A stretch of 32,872 nucleotides of DNA from an uncultured Pleomorphomonas sp. (GTDB lineage: Bacteria; Pseudomonadota; Alphaproteobacteria; Rhizobiales; Pleomorphomonadaceae): NCBI GenBank assembly GCA_937868725.1, contig CALMMQ010000037.1:1-32872 (forward strand). Direction: 5' to 3'. The notes below the pieces were generated by a model, which saw only the letters and a program-made list of their open reading frames with translations, was not told the origin of the DNA and did not search any database. Shown here one piece after another: positions 9,438-18,943 of the stretch; positions within the stretch are counted from its first letter, which is position 1; each line of letters starts with the position of its first letter. Made by a program: the position numbers and the translations under genes.

Positions 9438-9937
9438 ATGCCGATCATCCGTCACCTGGTCGAGGCCGATCACGCCGCCGTCGCCGCGCTCTGGCACGAT
9501 GCCTGGCACGACGGTCATGGAGCCATTCTCCCGGCCGACATCGTCGCCATGCGCACGCCGGCCACCTTCGCCGACCGGCTGGAGTCGCTTGCCGCCGATA
9601 GTTTCGTCGCCGAGCAAGACGGCACGATTTCCGGCTTCTTTTGCCTGTTGCAAAACGAGATCGATCAGCTTTATGTGGCCGCCAATGCGCGCGGAAGCGG
9701 GCTGGCCCAGCGCCTGATCGAGAATGCCGAAGACGAACTCGCCGCCCGCGGCGTCGTCACTGCCATTCTCCAGTGCAGCGCCGGCAACCTTCGCGCCTAT
9801 CGCTTCTACTCCCGCCAGGGCTGGACCGACACGGGCGTCGAGACGTTACCCCTCTGGATGCCGGAAGGCACGATGCAGCGTTCTCACCCCACTCACGTCT
9901 TCGCCAAAGCGCTCCCACCACGGGATACCCAGCCACG

Positions 9938-9941
<4 letters not shown>
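9438..9941 (+). CDS. GNAT-family N-acetyltransferase
   Basis: This 167-residue protein is of the Gcn5-related acetyltransferase fold. The acetyl-CoA-binding motif A is visible as QLYVAANARGSGLAQRLIENA (about residues 75-95, with the R/Q-x-x-G-x-A pattern as RGSGLA), followed by the motif-B-like segment NLRAYRFYSRQGWTDTG. The substrate is unknown. Its stop codon overlaps the dppB start (ATGA, 9938-9941), so its translation is probably coupled to dppB. It begins only 12 bp after the dppA terminator and has a weak ribosome-binding site (GAG). An acetyltransferase at this point of a dpp operon is not part of the E. coli arrangement; it might act on imported peptides or amino acids, which is speculation. 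Confidence 0.88.
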
Positions 9942-10948
<1,007 letters not shown>

Positions 10949-10953
10949 GGCCC

Positions 10954-11838
10954 ATGACCGCAACCGCCTCCCCGGCCCGTCCGAGCCAGCTCAAGGAATT
11001 CTGGCGCTATTTCTCCGAAAACCATGGCGCCGTCGCCGGCCTGATCCTGCTCGCCGCCCTGGTGCTGGTGGCCGTTTTTGCGCCGCTCGTCGCCCCCTTC
11101 GATCCCGACGCCCAGTTCCGTGACGCGCTGCTGGCCCGGCCGATGACCAGCGGCCCCGACGGCCTGTTCCTGCTCGGCACCGACGCGCTCGGTCGCGACA
11201 TCCTGTCGCGCCTGATCTTCGGCGCCCGTTTCTCGCTGTTCATCGGCGTCGTCGTAGTCGCCGTGTCGCTGATCGGCGGCATCGTCATCGGCCTGTTCGC
11301 CGGCTACTTCCGCGGCATGGTCGACACCGTGATTATGCGCGTCATGGACGTCATCCTGGCCTTCCCCTCGCTGCTGCTGGCCCTGACGCTGGTGGCCGTG
11401 CTCGGCCCCGGCCTCGTCAACGCCATGATCGCCATCGCCATCGTCGCCCAGCCGCACTACGTCCGCCTCACCCGCGCCGCCGTGATGAGCGAGCGCAGCC
11501 GCGACTACGTCACCTCCGCCCGCGTCGCCGGTGCCGGGCCGCTGTGGCTGATGTTCGTCACCATCCTGCCCAACTGCATGGCGCCGCTGATCGTCCAGGC
11601 CGCGCTGTCGTTCTCCGGCGCCATTCTCGACGCCGCCGCCCTCGGCTTCCTCGGCATGGGCGCCCAGCCGCCGACGCCGGAATGGGGCACCATGCTGTCG
11701 GAAGCGCGCGAGTTCATCACCCGCGCCTGGTGGGTCGTCACCTTCCCCGGTCTCGCCATCCTGATCACCGTGCTCGCCATCAACCTGATGGGTGACGGCC
11801 TGCGCGACGCCCTCGATCCGAAGCTGAAGAGGTCGTGA
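10954..11838 (+). CDS. dppC: Dipeptide ABC transporter permease DppC
   Basis: This is a 294-residue partner permease of DppB. It has an N-terminal OppC-type cytoplasmic segment and first helix (residues about 10-50), the conserved LLGTDALGRDILSRLIFGAR near residues 75-94, and the EAA loop TRAAVMSERSRDYVTSARVAGAG. About six membrane helices are visible. The ATG at 10954 has AGAGG upstream and leaves a 5-bp gap after dppB; a much longer upstream open stretch in this frame is only the mirror of dppB. Its TGA overlaps the dppD start. Confidence 0.94.
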   Translation: MTATASPARPSQLKEFWRYFSENHGAVAGLILLAALVLVAVFAPLVAPFDPDAQFRDALLARPMTSGPDGLFLLGTDALGRDILSRLIFGARFSLFIGVVVVAVSLIGGIVIGLFAGYFRGMVDTVIMRVMDVILAFPSLLLALTLVAVLGPGLVNAMIAIAIVAQPHYVRLTRAAVMSERSRDYVTSARVAGAGPLWLMFVTILPNCMAPLIVQAALSFSGAILDAAALGFLGMGAQPPTPEWGTMLSEAREFITRAWWVVTFPGLAILITVLAINLMGDGLRDALDPKLKRS

Positions 11839-12850
11839 TGCCCATTCTCGATATCAAGAACCTCTCGGTCGACTTCAAGACGGTCGGCGGCCAGTTCCGG
11901 GCCGTCGATCACGTCTCCCTGACCGTCGAGCCCGGCGAGATCGTGTCGATCGTCGGCGAGTCCGGCTCCGGCAAGTCGGTGTCGATGCTGGCCCTGATGG
12001 GGCTGCTGCCCTGGACGGCCACCGTCACCGCCGATCGGCTGGAGTTCGACGGCAACGACCTTCTGAAAATGCCGGCCCGCGAGCGGCGCAAGATCATCGG
12101 CAAGGACATCGCCATGATCTTCCAGGAGCCGATGTCGAGTCTCAACCCCTGCTACACCGTCGGCTGGCAGATCGAGGAGATCCTGAAGGCTCACATCGAC
12201 ATGACCAAGGCCGATCGGCGCGCCCGAGTCATCGAGCTCTTGGAGCTGGTCGGGATCCCCTCGCCCAAAGACCGGCTCGACGCCTATCCGCACCAGATGT
12301 CGGGCGGCATGAACCAGCGCGTCATGATCGCCATGGCCATCGCCTGCAATCCCAAGCTCCTGATCGCCGACGAGCCGACCACCGCTCTCGACGTCACCAT
12401 TCAGGCCCAGATCCTCGACCTGCTGGCTCGCCTGCAAAGCGAAACCGGCATGGCGCTGGTGCTGATCACCCACGATATGGGCGTCGTCGCCGAAACCGCC
12501 CACCGCGTGTCGGTGCAGTACGCTGGCCAGAAGGTGGAGGAACAGCCGGTGGCGGCCCTGTTCTCCGACCCGCACCACCCCTACACGGCGGCGCTGCTGT
12601 CGGCGCTGCCCGAGCGGGCCACCGAACGCCGGTTGCCGTCGATCCCCGGCGTCGTGCCCGGCCAGTATGACCGACCCACCGGCTGCCTGTTCGCCCCGCG
12701 CTGCGATTTCGCCACCGGCCGCTGTTCGGAGAAGGCACCCACGGCCCAGGGTGCCATCGCCGGCCACGCCCTCTGCCACTACCCGCTCAACCATGGCAAG
12801 CCGGTCGGTCACCCCGATCCCAACGCCGGCCTGACCAAGAGGATTTCGGC

Positions 12851-12854
<4 letters not shown>
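11838..12854 (+). CDS. dppD: Dipeptide ABC transporter ATPase DppD
   Basis: This 338-residue ATP-binding subunit energises the DppBC channel from the cytoplasmic face. The Walker A motif is GESGSGKS (residues 40-47), the Q-loop lies in [13 protein letters not shown], the ABC signature is MSGGMNQRV, Walker B is [12 protein letters not shown], and the switch His is in LITHDMG. The oligopeptide-transporter C-terminal extension, with Cys residues in the pattern of an Fe-S or Cys-cluster site ([14 protein letters not shown]), is present. The start is ATG at 11838 in a TGATG overlap with dppC; an in-frame GTG one codon earlier is possible but less likely. GAAGAGG precedes it. Confidence 0.95.
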
Positions 12855-13867
<1,013 letters not shown>

Positions 13868-13874
13868 ACGGCGG

Positions 13875-14798
13875 TCATACCGACGCCGCCAGCGCGGCGG
13901 CAAGGTCGGTGGCCGGCAAGACGCCGACGATGGTCGCGAGACGATCGTCGGCGAGCCGGTGCGGCACCGACCAGAGATAGGCCATCTCGCCGGCGGCGGC
14001 GATCACCGGACTGAACCAGCCCAGCAGTGTGAAGACGAAGCCCGGCAGGCGCCGGACCCGCACCGGCCGGCCAAAGGCACGCGTCGCCGCTGCCGCCAGT
14101 TCCTTCATCGACGCCGTGTGGCCGGCAAAGTGGAACACCTCATACGGGCCGAGCATCGCCCGCTTCTCGGCCAACGCCACCAAGGCGCGGGCCAGATCCG
14201 GCAGATAGGCGTAGGCGTGCGGTGCGTCGACGGCCCCCGGCGACCGGATGACGCCCCGCCGCGCGCCCTTGGCCACCAGCGCCCCGATCCAGCTGCCGCC
14301 GGCCGTCGGGCCGAAGAAGTCGCCGGCCCGGACGACGATCGTCTGCACGCCACGTTCCCGGGCGGCGGCGGCGAACAGCGCCTCGACGTCGACGCGCACC
14401 CGCCCCTTGACGGTGGTGGGCGCGAACGGCACATCCGGCGTCAGCACCGCCGGCATGCCGGCACCGAAATTGTAGACGTTGCCGGGAAAGAGATGCGTCG
14501 CGCCAAGGGCCTCGGCAATGGCCAGCCCGGCGGCAAACAGCGGCACGGCCTCATCGGCCCAGCGATCGTAGCGGACGTTGAGGCCGTCGAACACCGCGTC
14601 GACCGGCCCGCCGACGGCCGCCACAACGGCCGGCGCATCGAAGAGATCGGCCTCCACCGGCCAGATCCAGTCCGGCAGATCGCCGGCCCGGCCGCGCCGC
14701 ACCAACCCCGACACCTGCCAGCCGGCGGCGTGAAAGGCTGCCGCCACCGCCCGCCCGACGCCCCCAAGCGCCCCCAGCACCAGAATATGATCGGCCAT
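13875..14798 (-). CDS. NAD-dependent epimerase/dehydratase-family (extended SDR) protein
   Basis: This 307-residue protein has an N-terminal Rossmann fold with the extended-SDR glycine motif GALGGVGRAV (about residues 9-18) after VLVL-type strand residues. NVYNFG near the middle holds the Tyr position commonly used for catalysis in atypical SDRs, but the canonical YxxxK is not evident, so it may bind NAD(P) as an atypical reductase. The frame has GGGGAG eight to nine bases before the ATG at 14798, which decides the start over an upstream in-frame ATG. It diverges from a LysR regulator 103 bp away, so it is the natural candidate target of that regulator. The substrate is unknown. Confidence 0.82.
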   Translation of the reverse strand: MADHILVLGALGGVGRAVAAAFHAAGWQVSGLVRRGRAGDLPDWIWPVEADLFDAPAVVAAVGGPVDAVFDGLNVRYDRWADEAVPLFAAGLAIAEALGATHLFPGNVYNFGAGMPAVLTPDVPFAPTTVKGRVRVDVEALFAAAARERGVQTIVVRAGDFFGPTAGGSWIGALVAKGARRGVIRSPGAVDAPHAYAYLPDLARALVALAEKRAMLGPYEVFHFAGHTASMKELAAAATRAFGRPVRVRRLPGFVFTLLGWFSPVIAAAGEMAYLWSVPHRLADDRLATIVGVLPATDLAAALAASV

Positions 14799-14841
14799 CG
14801 GTCCAGCTCCCCGCGTGAAACTGCCTCTGGACATAAGAGGT

Positions 14842-14869
14842 TTGAATGTGCATGGAAATTGGCTATTAT
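14842..14869 (+). promoter_or_regulatory. Candidate promoter of the LysR gene in the shared control region
   Basis: TTGAAT (14842-14847) and TATTAT (14864-14869) are spaced by 16 bp, 32 bp before the LysR ATG. The surrounding 14840-14895 stretch is strikingly AT-rich for this genome. It carries a direct repeat ATTGGCTATT / ATTGGTTTATT (14858-14867 and 14868-14878), plausible LysR contact sites. The same region must also drive the divergent reductase gene. Confidence 0.5.
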
Positions 14870-14901
14870 TGGTTTATTGATATGCAAATTCGCATGTGAC
14901 C

Positions 14902-15792
14902 ATGATCGACTGGACGCTGCTGCGCTCATTTCTCGCCGTCGTCGAGACCGGCTCGCTGTCGGCCGCCGCCGAGCGGCTCGGTCTCACCCAGCCCACCGTT
15001 GGCCGCCACGTGCGCGAGCTCGACGCAAGCCTTGGGCTCAGCCTGTTTCGCCGCCTGCCGCGCGGCCTTGAGCCGACCGCCGCCGCCCTCGACCTCGTCG
15101 ATGACGCCCGCCGCATGGCCGAAGCCGCCGATGCGCTGGAGCGCAAGGCCGGCGGCAAGGACGACCGTCTGGCCGGACCGGTGCGCCTCGCCGCCAGCCG
15201 CGTCGTCGCCACCCACCTGTTGCCGGCCGTCGTCACGGCCATCCGCCGGGCCGAACCGGCCATCGACATCGAGATCGTTGCCAGCGACGAGACGCAGAAC
15301 CTGCTGCGCCGCGATGCCGACATCGCCCTGCGCATGTACGAGCCGCGTCAGCAGCAACTGGTCCGCCGCCGCATCGGCGACATTCCCATGGCCGTCTACG
15401 CCGCGCCGTCCTATCTCGCCCGCCAGGGCACGCCGGCCCGCCTCGCCGATCTCCTCGACCACGACGTCATCGGCTTCGACCGCCAGGACATCCTCCTCCA
15501 GGGCTTCGCTCAGCATGGCCTGCCGGTGTCGCGCGAGTGGTTTCCCGTGCGCACCGATGACGACGTGGTTTCCTGGCAGTTGGTGATCGCCGGTGCCGGC
15601 ATCGGCTTCTGTCAGGTGCCGATCGGCGACGCCGAGCCGGCCGTCGTCCGCCTGCCGGTCGAAGACGTCGGGTTCGCCATGCCGCTCTGGCTGGTCTATC
15701 ACGAGGACCTGCGCCACAACCGCCGCGTCCGCTTCGTGGCCGAAGCCCTGGCCGACGGTCTTGCGGCCAGCATCGCCCGGCGGACACCATGA
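14902..15792 (+). CDS. LysR-family transcriptional regulator
   Basis: This is a 296-residue LysR-type regulator. The N-terminal winged helix-turn-helix is textbook (LLRSFLAVVETGSLSAAAERLGLTQPTVGRHV, residues 5-36). It is followed by a linker helix and a periplasmic-binding-protein-like effector domain from about residue 90. I chose the ATG at 14902, which puts the helix-turn-helix at the usual distance from the N-terminus; a GTG two codons earlier is possible. The gene diverges from the SDR-type reductase gene and overlaps the downstream DNA glycosylase gene by four bases (ATGA). The effector is unknown; control of the divergent reductase and of itself is the usual LysR pattern. Confidence 0.92.
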   Translation: MIDWTLLRSFLAVVETGSLSAAAERLGLTQPTVGRHVRELDASLGLSLFRRLPRGLEPTAAALDLVDDARRMAEAADALERKAGGKDDRLAGPVRLAASRVVATHLLPAVVTAIRRAEPAIDIEIVASDETQNLLRRDADIALRMYEPRQQQLVRRRIGDIPMAVYAAPSYLARQGTPARLADLLDHDVIGFDRQDILLQGFAQHGLPVSREWFPVRTDDDVVSWQLVIAGAGIGFCQVPIGDAEPAVVRLPVEDVGFAMPLWLVYHEDLRHNRRVRFVAEALADGLAASIARRTP

Positions 15793-16346
15793 CCGATCTC
15801 GCCGCCCTCCCCGCCGTCGAACTGGCCCCGGCACTGATCGGCGCCCGTCTGCTGGTGGACGGCGTCGGCGGGCTCATCGTCGAAACCGAGGCCTACGAGG
15901 CCGCCGATCCGGCCTCGCACGCGTTCTCCGGCCCGACAGCCCGCAATGCCGCCATGTTCGGCCCGCCGCTCACCGCCTACGTCTACCGTTCCTACGGCGT
16001 GCACTGGTGCTTCAACATCGTCACCGGACCGGCAGGCCACGGTGCCGCCGTGCTCATCCGCGCCCTCGCCCCGACCGACGGTCTCAGCGCCATGCGGGCG
16101 CGGCGCGGCCTTGACGACGTCCGGCGGCTGGCGAGCGGCCCCGGCCGGCTCACCGAGGCGCTGGCCATCGACCGCCGCCTCGACGGGTTGGCCCTCGCCG
16201 ACTTGCCGTTCGTGCTGGAACCGGCCGGCCAGCAAGCCCCGCTGGTCATCGGTCGCCGCATCGGCATCACCAAGGCGGCCGATCGCCCCTGGCGTTTCGG
16301 CCTCGCCGGCTCGCCGTTCCTGAGCCGGCCGTTTCGCGACCACTAA
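15789..16346 (+). CDS. 3-methyladenine DNA glycosylase (AAG/MPG family)
   Basis: This 185-residue protein is of the alkyladenine-DNA glycosylase family, which removes alkylated and deaminated purines by hydrolysing the N-glycosidic bond in base-excision repair. Diagnostic motifs are IVETEAYEAADPASHAFSG (residues about 30-48, with the catalytic Glu in ETEAY), RNAAMFGPP and AYVYRSYGVHWCFNIVTG. The length is at the short end but normal for bacterial members. It is translationally coupled to the LysR gene, an arrangement without an obvious functional reason. No Ada or other alkylation-response gene is adjacent. A large perfect palindrome lies just downstream. Confidence 0.93.
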   Translation: MTDLAALPAVELAPALIGARLLVDGVGGLIVETEAYEAADPASHAFSGPTARNAAMFGPPLTAYVYRSYGVHWCFNIVTGPAGHGAAVLIRALAPTDGLSAMRARRGLDDVRRLASGPGRLTEALAIDRRLDGLALADLPFVLEPAGQQAPLVIGRRIGITKAADRPWRFGLAGSPFLSRPFRDH

Positions 16347-16399
16347 CAGATCAGGCCGACGAGAAATCGCTCCAGATTCAATAAGTTGAGCAGCCGCTT

Positions 16400-16428
16400 G
16401 TCGATCATGTTGCTTCAACATGATCGAC
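16400..16428. repeat. Perfect 13-bp inverted repeat with 3-nt loop between convergent genes
   Basis: GTCGATCATGTTG (16400-16412) and CAACATGATCGAC (16416-16428) are exactly complementary around CTT. Neither strand has a T-run after the stem, so it is not a typical intrinsic terminator. It lies between the ends of the glycosylase gene and the DUF2000 gene. The flank ATGCTCTAG and the preceding AT-richer stretch recall dispersed palindromic elements of Hyphomicrobiales genomes, but copy number cannot be judged from one window. Confidence 0.8.
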
Positions 16429-16435
16429 GGATGCT

Positions 16436-16852
16436 CTAGCGCAGCAGCCTGAGCGAACCGGTCAGCGATCGCACCCATCTGGTCGGGCCGGCCAGACCGA
16501 TGCCGTCGATCACTTCCTCGTCGAGATTGCGATCGGGAAAGGTCGTCTCATAGTCGCGGTAGTCGTGCAGGGCCCGGGCAAAGGCCGGAAACGCCACCAG
16601 CGCGCAACCGTCGTCCCGGCTCAGTGCCTTGCCCAGCACGGCGTTGAGCGTTGCCGCGTCGGCAGCAAGGATCGGCACCGGCCGGCTGGAGCTGATGTCA
16701 ATGGCGTGTCCCTCCCGGTCGGCGAGCGTGGCGTTGCCGAGGTCGGGCCGCTTGGCGCCGAGGCCGATGGCGATGGCGCCGACGGTGTTGGCGATGAGGC
16801 CGAGCGGCAGCTCGGAATTGACGACGATGGCAAGGCGGAGGTCGGTTGGCAT
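16436..16852 (-). CDS. DUF2000-family protein
   Basis: This 138-residue cytosolic protein matches the DUF2000 family from memory. It opens with a strand followed by LPLGLIANTVGAIAIGLGA, has a central PVPILAAD segment, and ends with LAGPTRWVRSLTGSLRLLR, the conserved G-P-x(5)-LTGSL-LLR tail. The family fold resembles peptidyl-tRNA hydrolase 2, but its biochemical role is not established. It diverges from an Lrp/AsnC regulator 128 bp away, a pairing I recall as common for this family, which suggests amino-acid-responsive control. The ribosome-binding site is weak. It ends eight bases from the large palindrome at 16400-16428. Confidence 0.8.
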   Translation of the reverse strand: MPTDLRLAIVVNSELPLGLIANTVGAIAIGLGAKRPDLGNATLADREGHAIDISSSRPVPILAADAATLNAVLGKALSRDDGCALVAFPAFARALHDYRDYETTFPDRNLDEEVIDGIGLAGPTRWVRSLTGSLRLLR

Positions 16853-16941
16853 CTTTGGCTTTCGGTTGCATGTGACGACCGCAGGCTAGCGGCCAGTCCG
16901 GGGCAGTTCCTGCCTTTCTTCATCGAAAGTTGGAGAAAAAT

Positions 16942-16954
16942 GGTAGAACCTACC
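16942..16954. promoter_or_regulatory. Candidate operator (GGTAG-AAC-CTACC) between DUF2000 and Lrp genes
   Basis: A perfect 5-bp inverted repeat with a 3-bp spacer sits 27 bp before the Lrp-type start codon in the divergent control region. Lrp/AsnC proteins usually bind imperfect dyads near their own promoters, so this is a reasonable autoregulatory site. No binding is shown. Confidence 0.4.
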
Positions 16955-16980
16955 GTGCTTAAGCCAAATTGAGGTTGATC

Positions 16981-17457
16981 ATGCCTGACACAAAGCTGGA
17001 GCCGACCGACGTGAAGATCCTTGAGGCGCTGCAGGACGACGGCCGTCTCACCAATCAGGCGCTGGCCGAGACGGTTGGCCTGTCGACCTCGCCGTGTTGG
17101 CGGCGCGTCCGGCAGCTCGAGGACAGCGGCGTCATCGCCGGCTATCGCGCCGATCTCGACCGCCGCAAGATCGGCCTCGACGTTCTCGCCTTCATTCGCG
17201 TCAAGATCGACAGCCACAGCGAAGCCGAAGCCGAGGAGTTCTCGCGCAGCGTGACGCGGCTCAAGGAGGTCGTCGCCTGCTACTCGATCGCCGGCGACGC
17301 CGACTTCCTGTTGCAGGTCGTCTCGCCCGACCTCGAGACCTACGCCGAGTTCGCCATGACGGTGGTACGCCGCCTGCCGCGCATCAAGGAGATGCAGACG
17401 ACGTTCGTGCTCAAGGAAATCAAGTCGTTCGCCGGTCTGCCCCTCGGCATTGCCTGA
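16981..17457 (+). CDS. Lrp/AsnC-family transcriptional regulator
   Basis: This 158-residue feast/famine regulator has an N-terminal helix-turn-helix (ILEALQDDGRLTNQALAETVGLSTSPCWRRVRQLEDSG, about residues 12-50) and a C-terminal RAM domain with the ligand-loop segment VVACYSIAGDADFLLQVVSPDLETYAEF. The ATG at 16981 has GAGG seven bases upstream; an in-frame TTG four codons earlier is less likely. It diverges from the DUF2000 gene and ends two bases from the convergent cbbY gene. The ligand is probably an amino acid, by family precedent. Confidence 0.93.
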   Translation: MPDTKLEPTDVKILEALQDDGRLTNQALAETVGLSTSPCWRRVRQLEDSGVIAGYRADLDRRKIGLDVLAFIRVKIDSHSEAEAEEFSRSVTRLKEVVACYSIAGDADFLLQVVSPDLETYAEFAMTVVRRLPRIKEMQTTFVLKEIKSFAGLPLGIA

Positions 17458-17459
17458 CC

Positions 17460-18257
17460 TCAGAAGACAGGCCGGCCACCGATGGTCAGGAGCCCCAGCA
17501 TGTCGTCGTCATCGGCCACCCAGCGCTGCAGCGCCGGCACGCTGACCAGGCTTTCGCCCTCGCCGGCCCCGGCGATGTGCTCGTAGGCCTCGAACTGGTC
17601 GCCGAGATGGCTGAGCACGGCGAGTGCGCCGGAAAAGTCGGCGCCGCGCTGGTAGGTCGACGGCGTGACGATGGTCCTGAGGCCGGCGGCCGTTGCCGCG
17701 CTGAGGCCGCTCTGGCTGTCCTCGAACACCAGACATTGCCGGGCCGACAGCCCGAGCACCTCCAGCGCCTTGAGGTAGATGTCCGGCGCCGGCTTCAGCG
17801 CCGCCTCGTCGCCGCCAACGATGGCCCGGATCTTCTCCAGGCCCTCGATCTGCAAGGTGGCGAGGATCAGCGCCTCGGCGTTGGACCGGCTCGAAGTGGT
17901 GGCGAGCACGATCTCGAGACCACGGGAATGCGCCTCATCGATCAGCCGCTCGACGCCCGGCCGCAACTGCACCAGCCGCTCGTCGACCATGCGAGCATAG
18001 AGCGCTGCCTTGGCCTCGTGCACGGCCGCCATCTCGCCCCGCCGGACCGCCGACGCACCCGGCTCGACCGTGTCGAGATAGCTTAAGAGCCGTGGCAGGC
18101 CGCCGGGGACCTTGAGCAGCCGGGCGTACAGCGTCTGATCCCAGTGCCAACCCAGACCGGCCTCGGCAAAGGCCCGGTTGAACGCCGCCCGATGCACCTC
18201 TTCGGTCTCGGCCAGCGTCCCGTCAACGTCGAAGATCAGCGCCCGGATCGGTGCCAT
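17460..18257 (-). CDS. cbbY: CbbY-type HAD phosphatase (xylulose-1,5-bisphosphate phosphatase family)
   Basis: This 265-residue HAD-superfamily hydrolase has the nucleophile motif FDVDGTLAETEEVHRAAFN (Asp10 and Asp12), an inserted helical cap with YARLLKVPGG, motif II near LATTSS, the motif III lysine in ALKPAPDIY, and motif IV as VFEDSQSG. The DVDGTLAETE-VHR-AFN-AF pattern is that of CbbY, which dephosphorylates the RuBisCO inhibitor xylulose-1,5-bisphosphate in autotrophs. No RuBisCO genes are in the window, so the physiological substrate here is open. Its start overlaps the gph stop (TGATG), making it the third gene of rpe-gph-cbbY. Confidence 0.82.
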   Translation of the reverse strand: MAPIRALIFDVDGTLAETEEVHRAAFNRAFAEAGLGWHWDQTLYARLLKVPGGLPRLLSYLDTVEPGASAVRRGEMAAVHEAKAALYARMVDERLVQLRPGVERLIDEAHSRGLEIVLATTSSRSNAEALILATLQIEGLEKIRAIVGGDEAALKPAPDIYLKALEVLGLSARQCLVFEDSQSGLSAATAAGLRTIVTPSTYQRGADFSGALAVLSHLGDQFEAYEHIAGAGEGESLVSVPALQRWVADDDDMLGLLTIGGRPVF

Positions 18258-18943
18258 CAGGCCTCCTGGGCCAGGGCCTTGAGCATGGCGTCGATGTCGC
18301 GGAAATCATCCATGACATAGTCGGCCTCAAGCTCGTCGGCGGGAATATCGGTGTAGCCGTAGCGAACGAGAGCGATGCGGAGGCCGGCCGCCCGGGCCGA
18401 CGCCACGTCATTGCCGCTGTCGCCGATCATCAGACAGCGCTCCGGCGCCACGCCCAGCCGCTCGGCCGTCAGCAGCATGATGTCGCCGGCTGGCTTGGGC
18501 GGCACGCCGCTGTCGCCACCGACCACCACCGTCATCTCGCCGCCGATGCCGAGCTCGTCGACGATCTCGCGCGACACGCCGGCCGGCTTGTTGGTGCAGA
18601 CGGCGAGACGATAACGCCGCGACAGGGCCCGCACCGTGTCGGCCACGTGCGGGAACAGCCGCGTCAGCCGGGTGGCGCGCGGCTCGTAGAGTTCGAGGAA
18701 GCGCTTGACGCGGCGGTCGAGCTCGGCGTCGGGCAGCGTCACGCCGTGGGCGAGGAAGGCCTTGTTGACCAACACGCGCACACCCTTGCCGACCATGGAC
18801 GACACCGCCGGGCGCGGGTGCGCGGCAAGGCCGAACTCGGCCATCAGGTCGTTGACCGCTTCGGCGAGGTCGGGAAGGCTATCGACGAGCGTGCCGTCGA
18901 GATCGAAGAAAAGGCCTTCGACGGGAGCCGGTGCAACTGTCAT
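18257..18943 (-). CDS. gph: Phosphoglycolate phosphatase
   Basis: This is a 228-residue HAD-family phosphatase of the Gph type, converting 2-phosphoglycolate to glycolate. Motif I is FFDLDGTLVDSLPDLAEAVN (nucleophile Asp about residue 13), motif II lies in AVCTNKP, the motif III lysine is in VPPKPAGDIML, and motif IV is MIGDSGNDVASARAAG. The NKP and GDS-ND signatures are classic for Gph. The start overlaps the rpe stop (ATGA) and the stop overlaps cbbY, so the three genes are translationally linked. 2-Phosphoglycolate arises from RuBisCO oxygenation and also from DNA repair, so Gph alone does not prove autotrophy. Confidence 0.9.
   Translation of the reverse strand: MTVAPAPVEGLFFDLDGTLVDSLPDLAEAVNDLMAEFGLAAHPRPAVSSMVGKGVRVLVNKAFLAHGVTLPDAELDRRVKRFLELYEPRATRLTRLFPHVADTVRALSRRYRLAVCTNKPAGVSREIVDELGIGGEMTVVVGGDSGVPPKPAGDIMLLTAERLGVAPERCLMIGDSGNDVASARAAGLRIALVRYGYTDIPADELEADYVMDDFRDIDAMLKALAQEA

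Noticed and set aside
7550-9448. A 632-codon open frame antisense to dppA
   Set aside because: Val/Gly/His-rich mirror of a clear DppA gene, with no family signature.
11505-12812. A 435-codon open frame antisense to dppC-dppD
   Set aside because: Mirror of the ATPase gene; it has no recognisable protein features.
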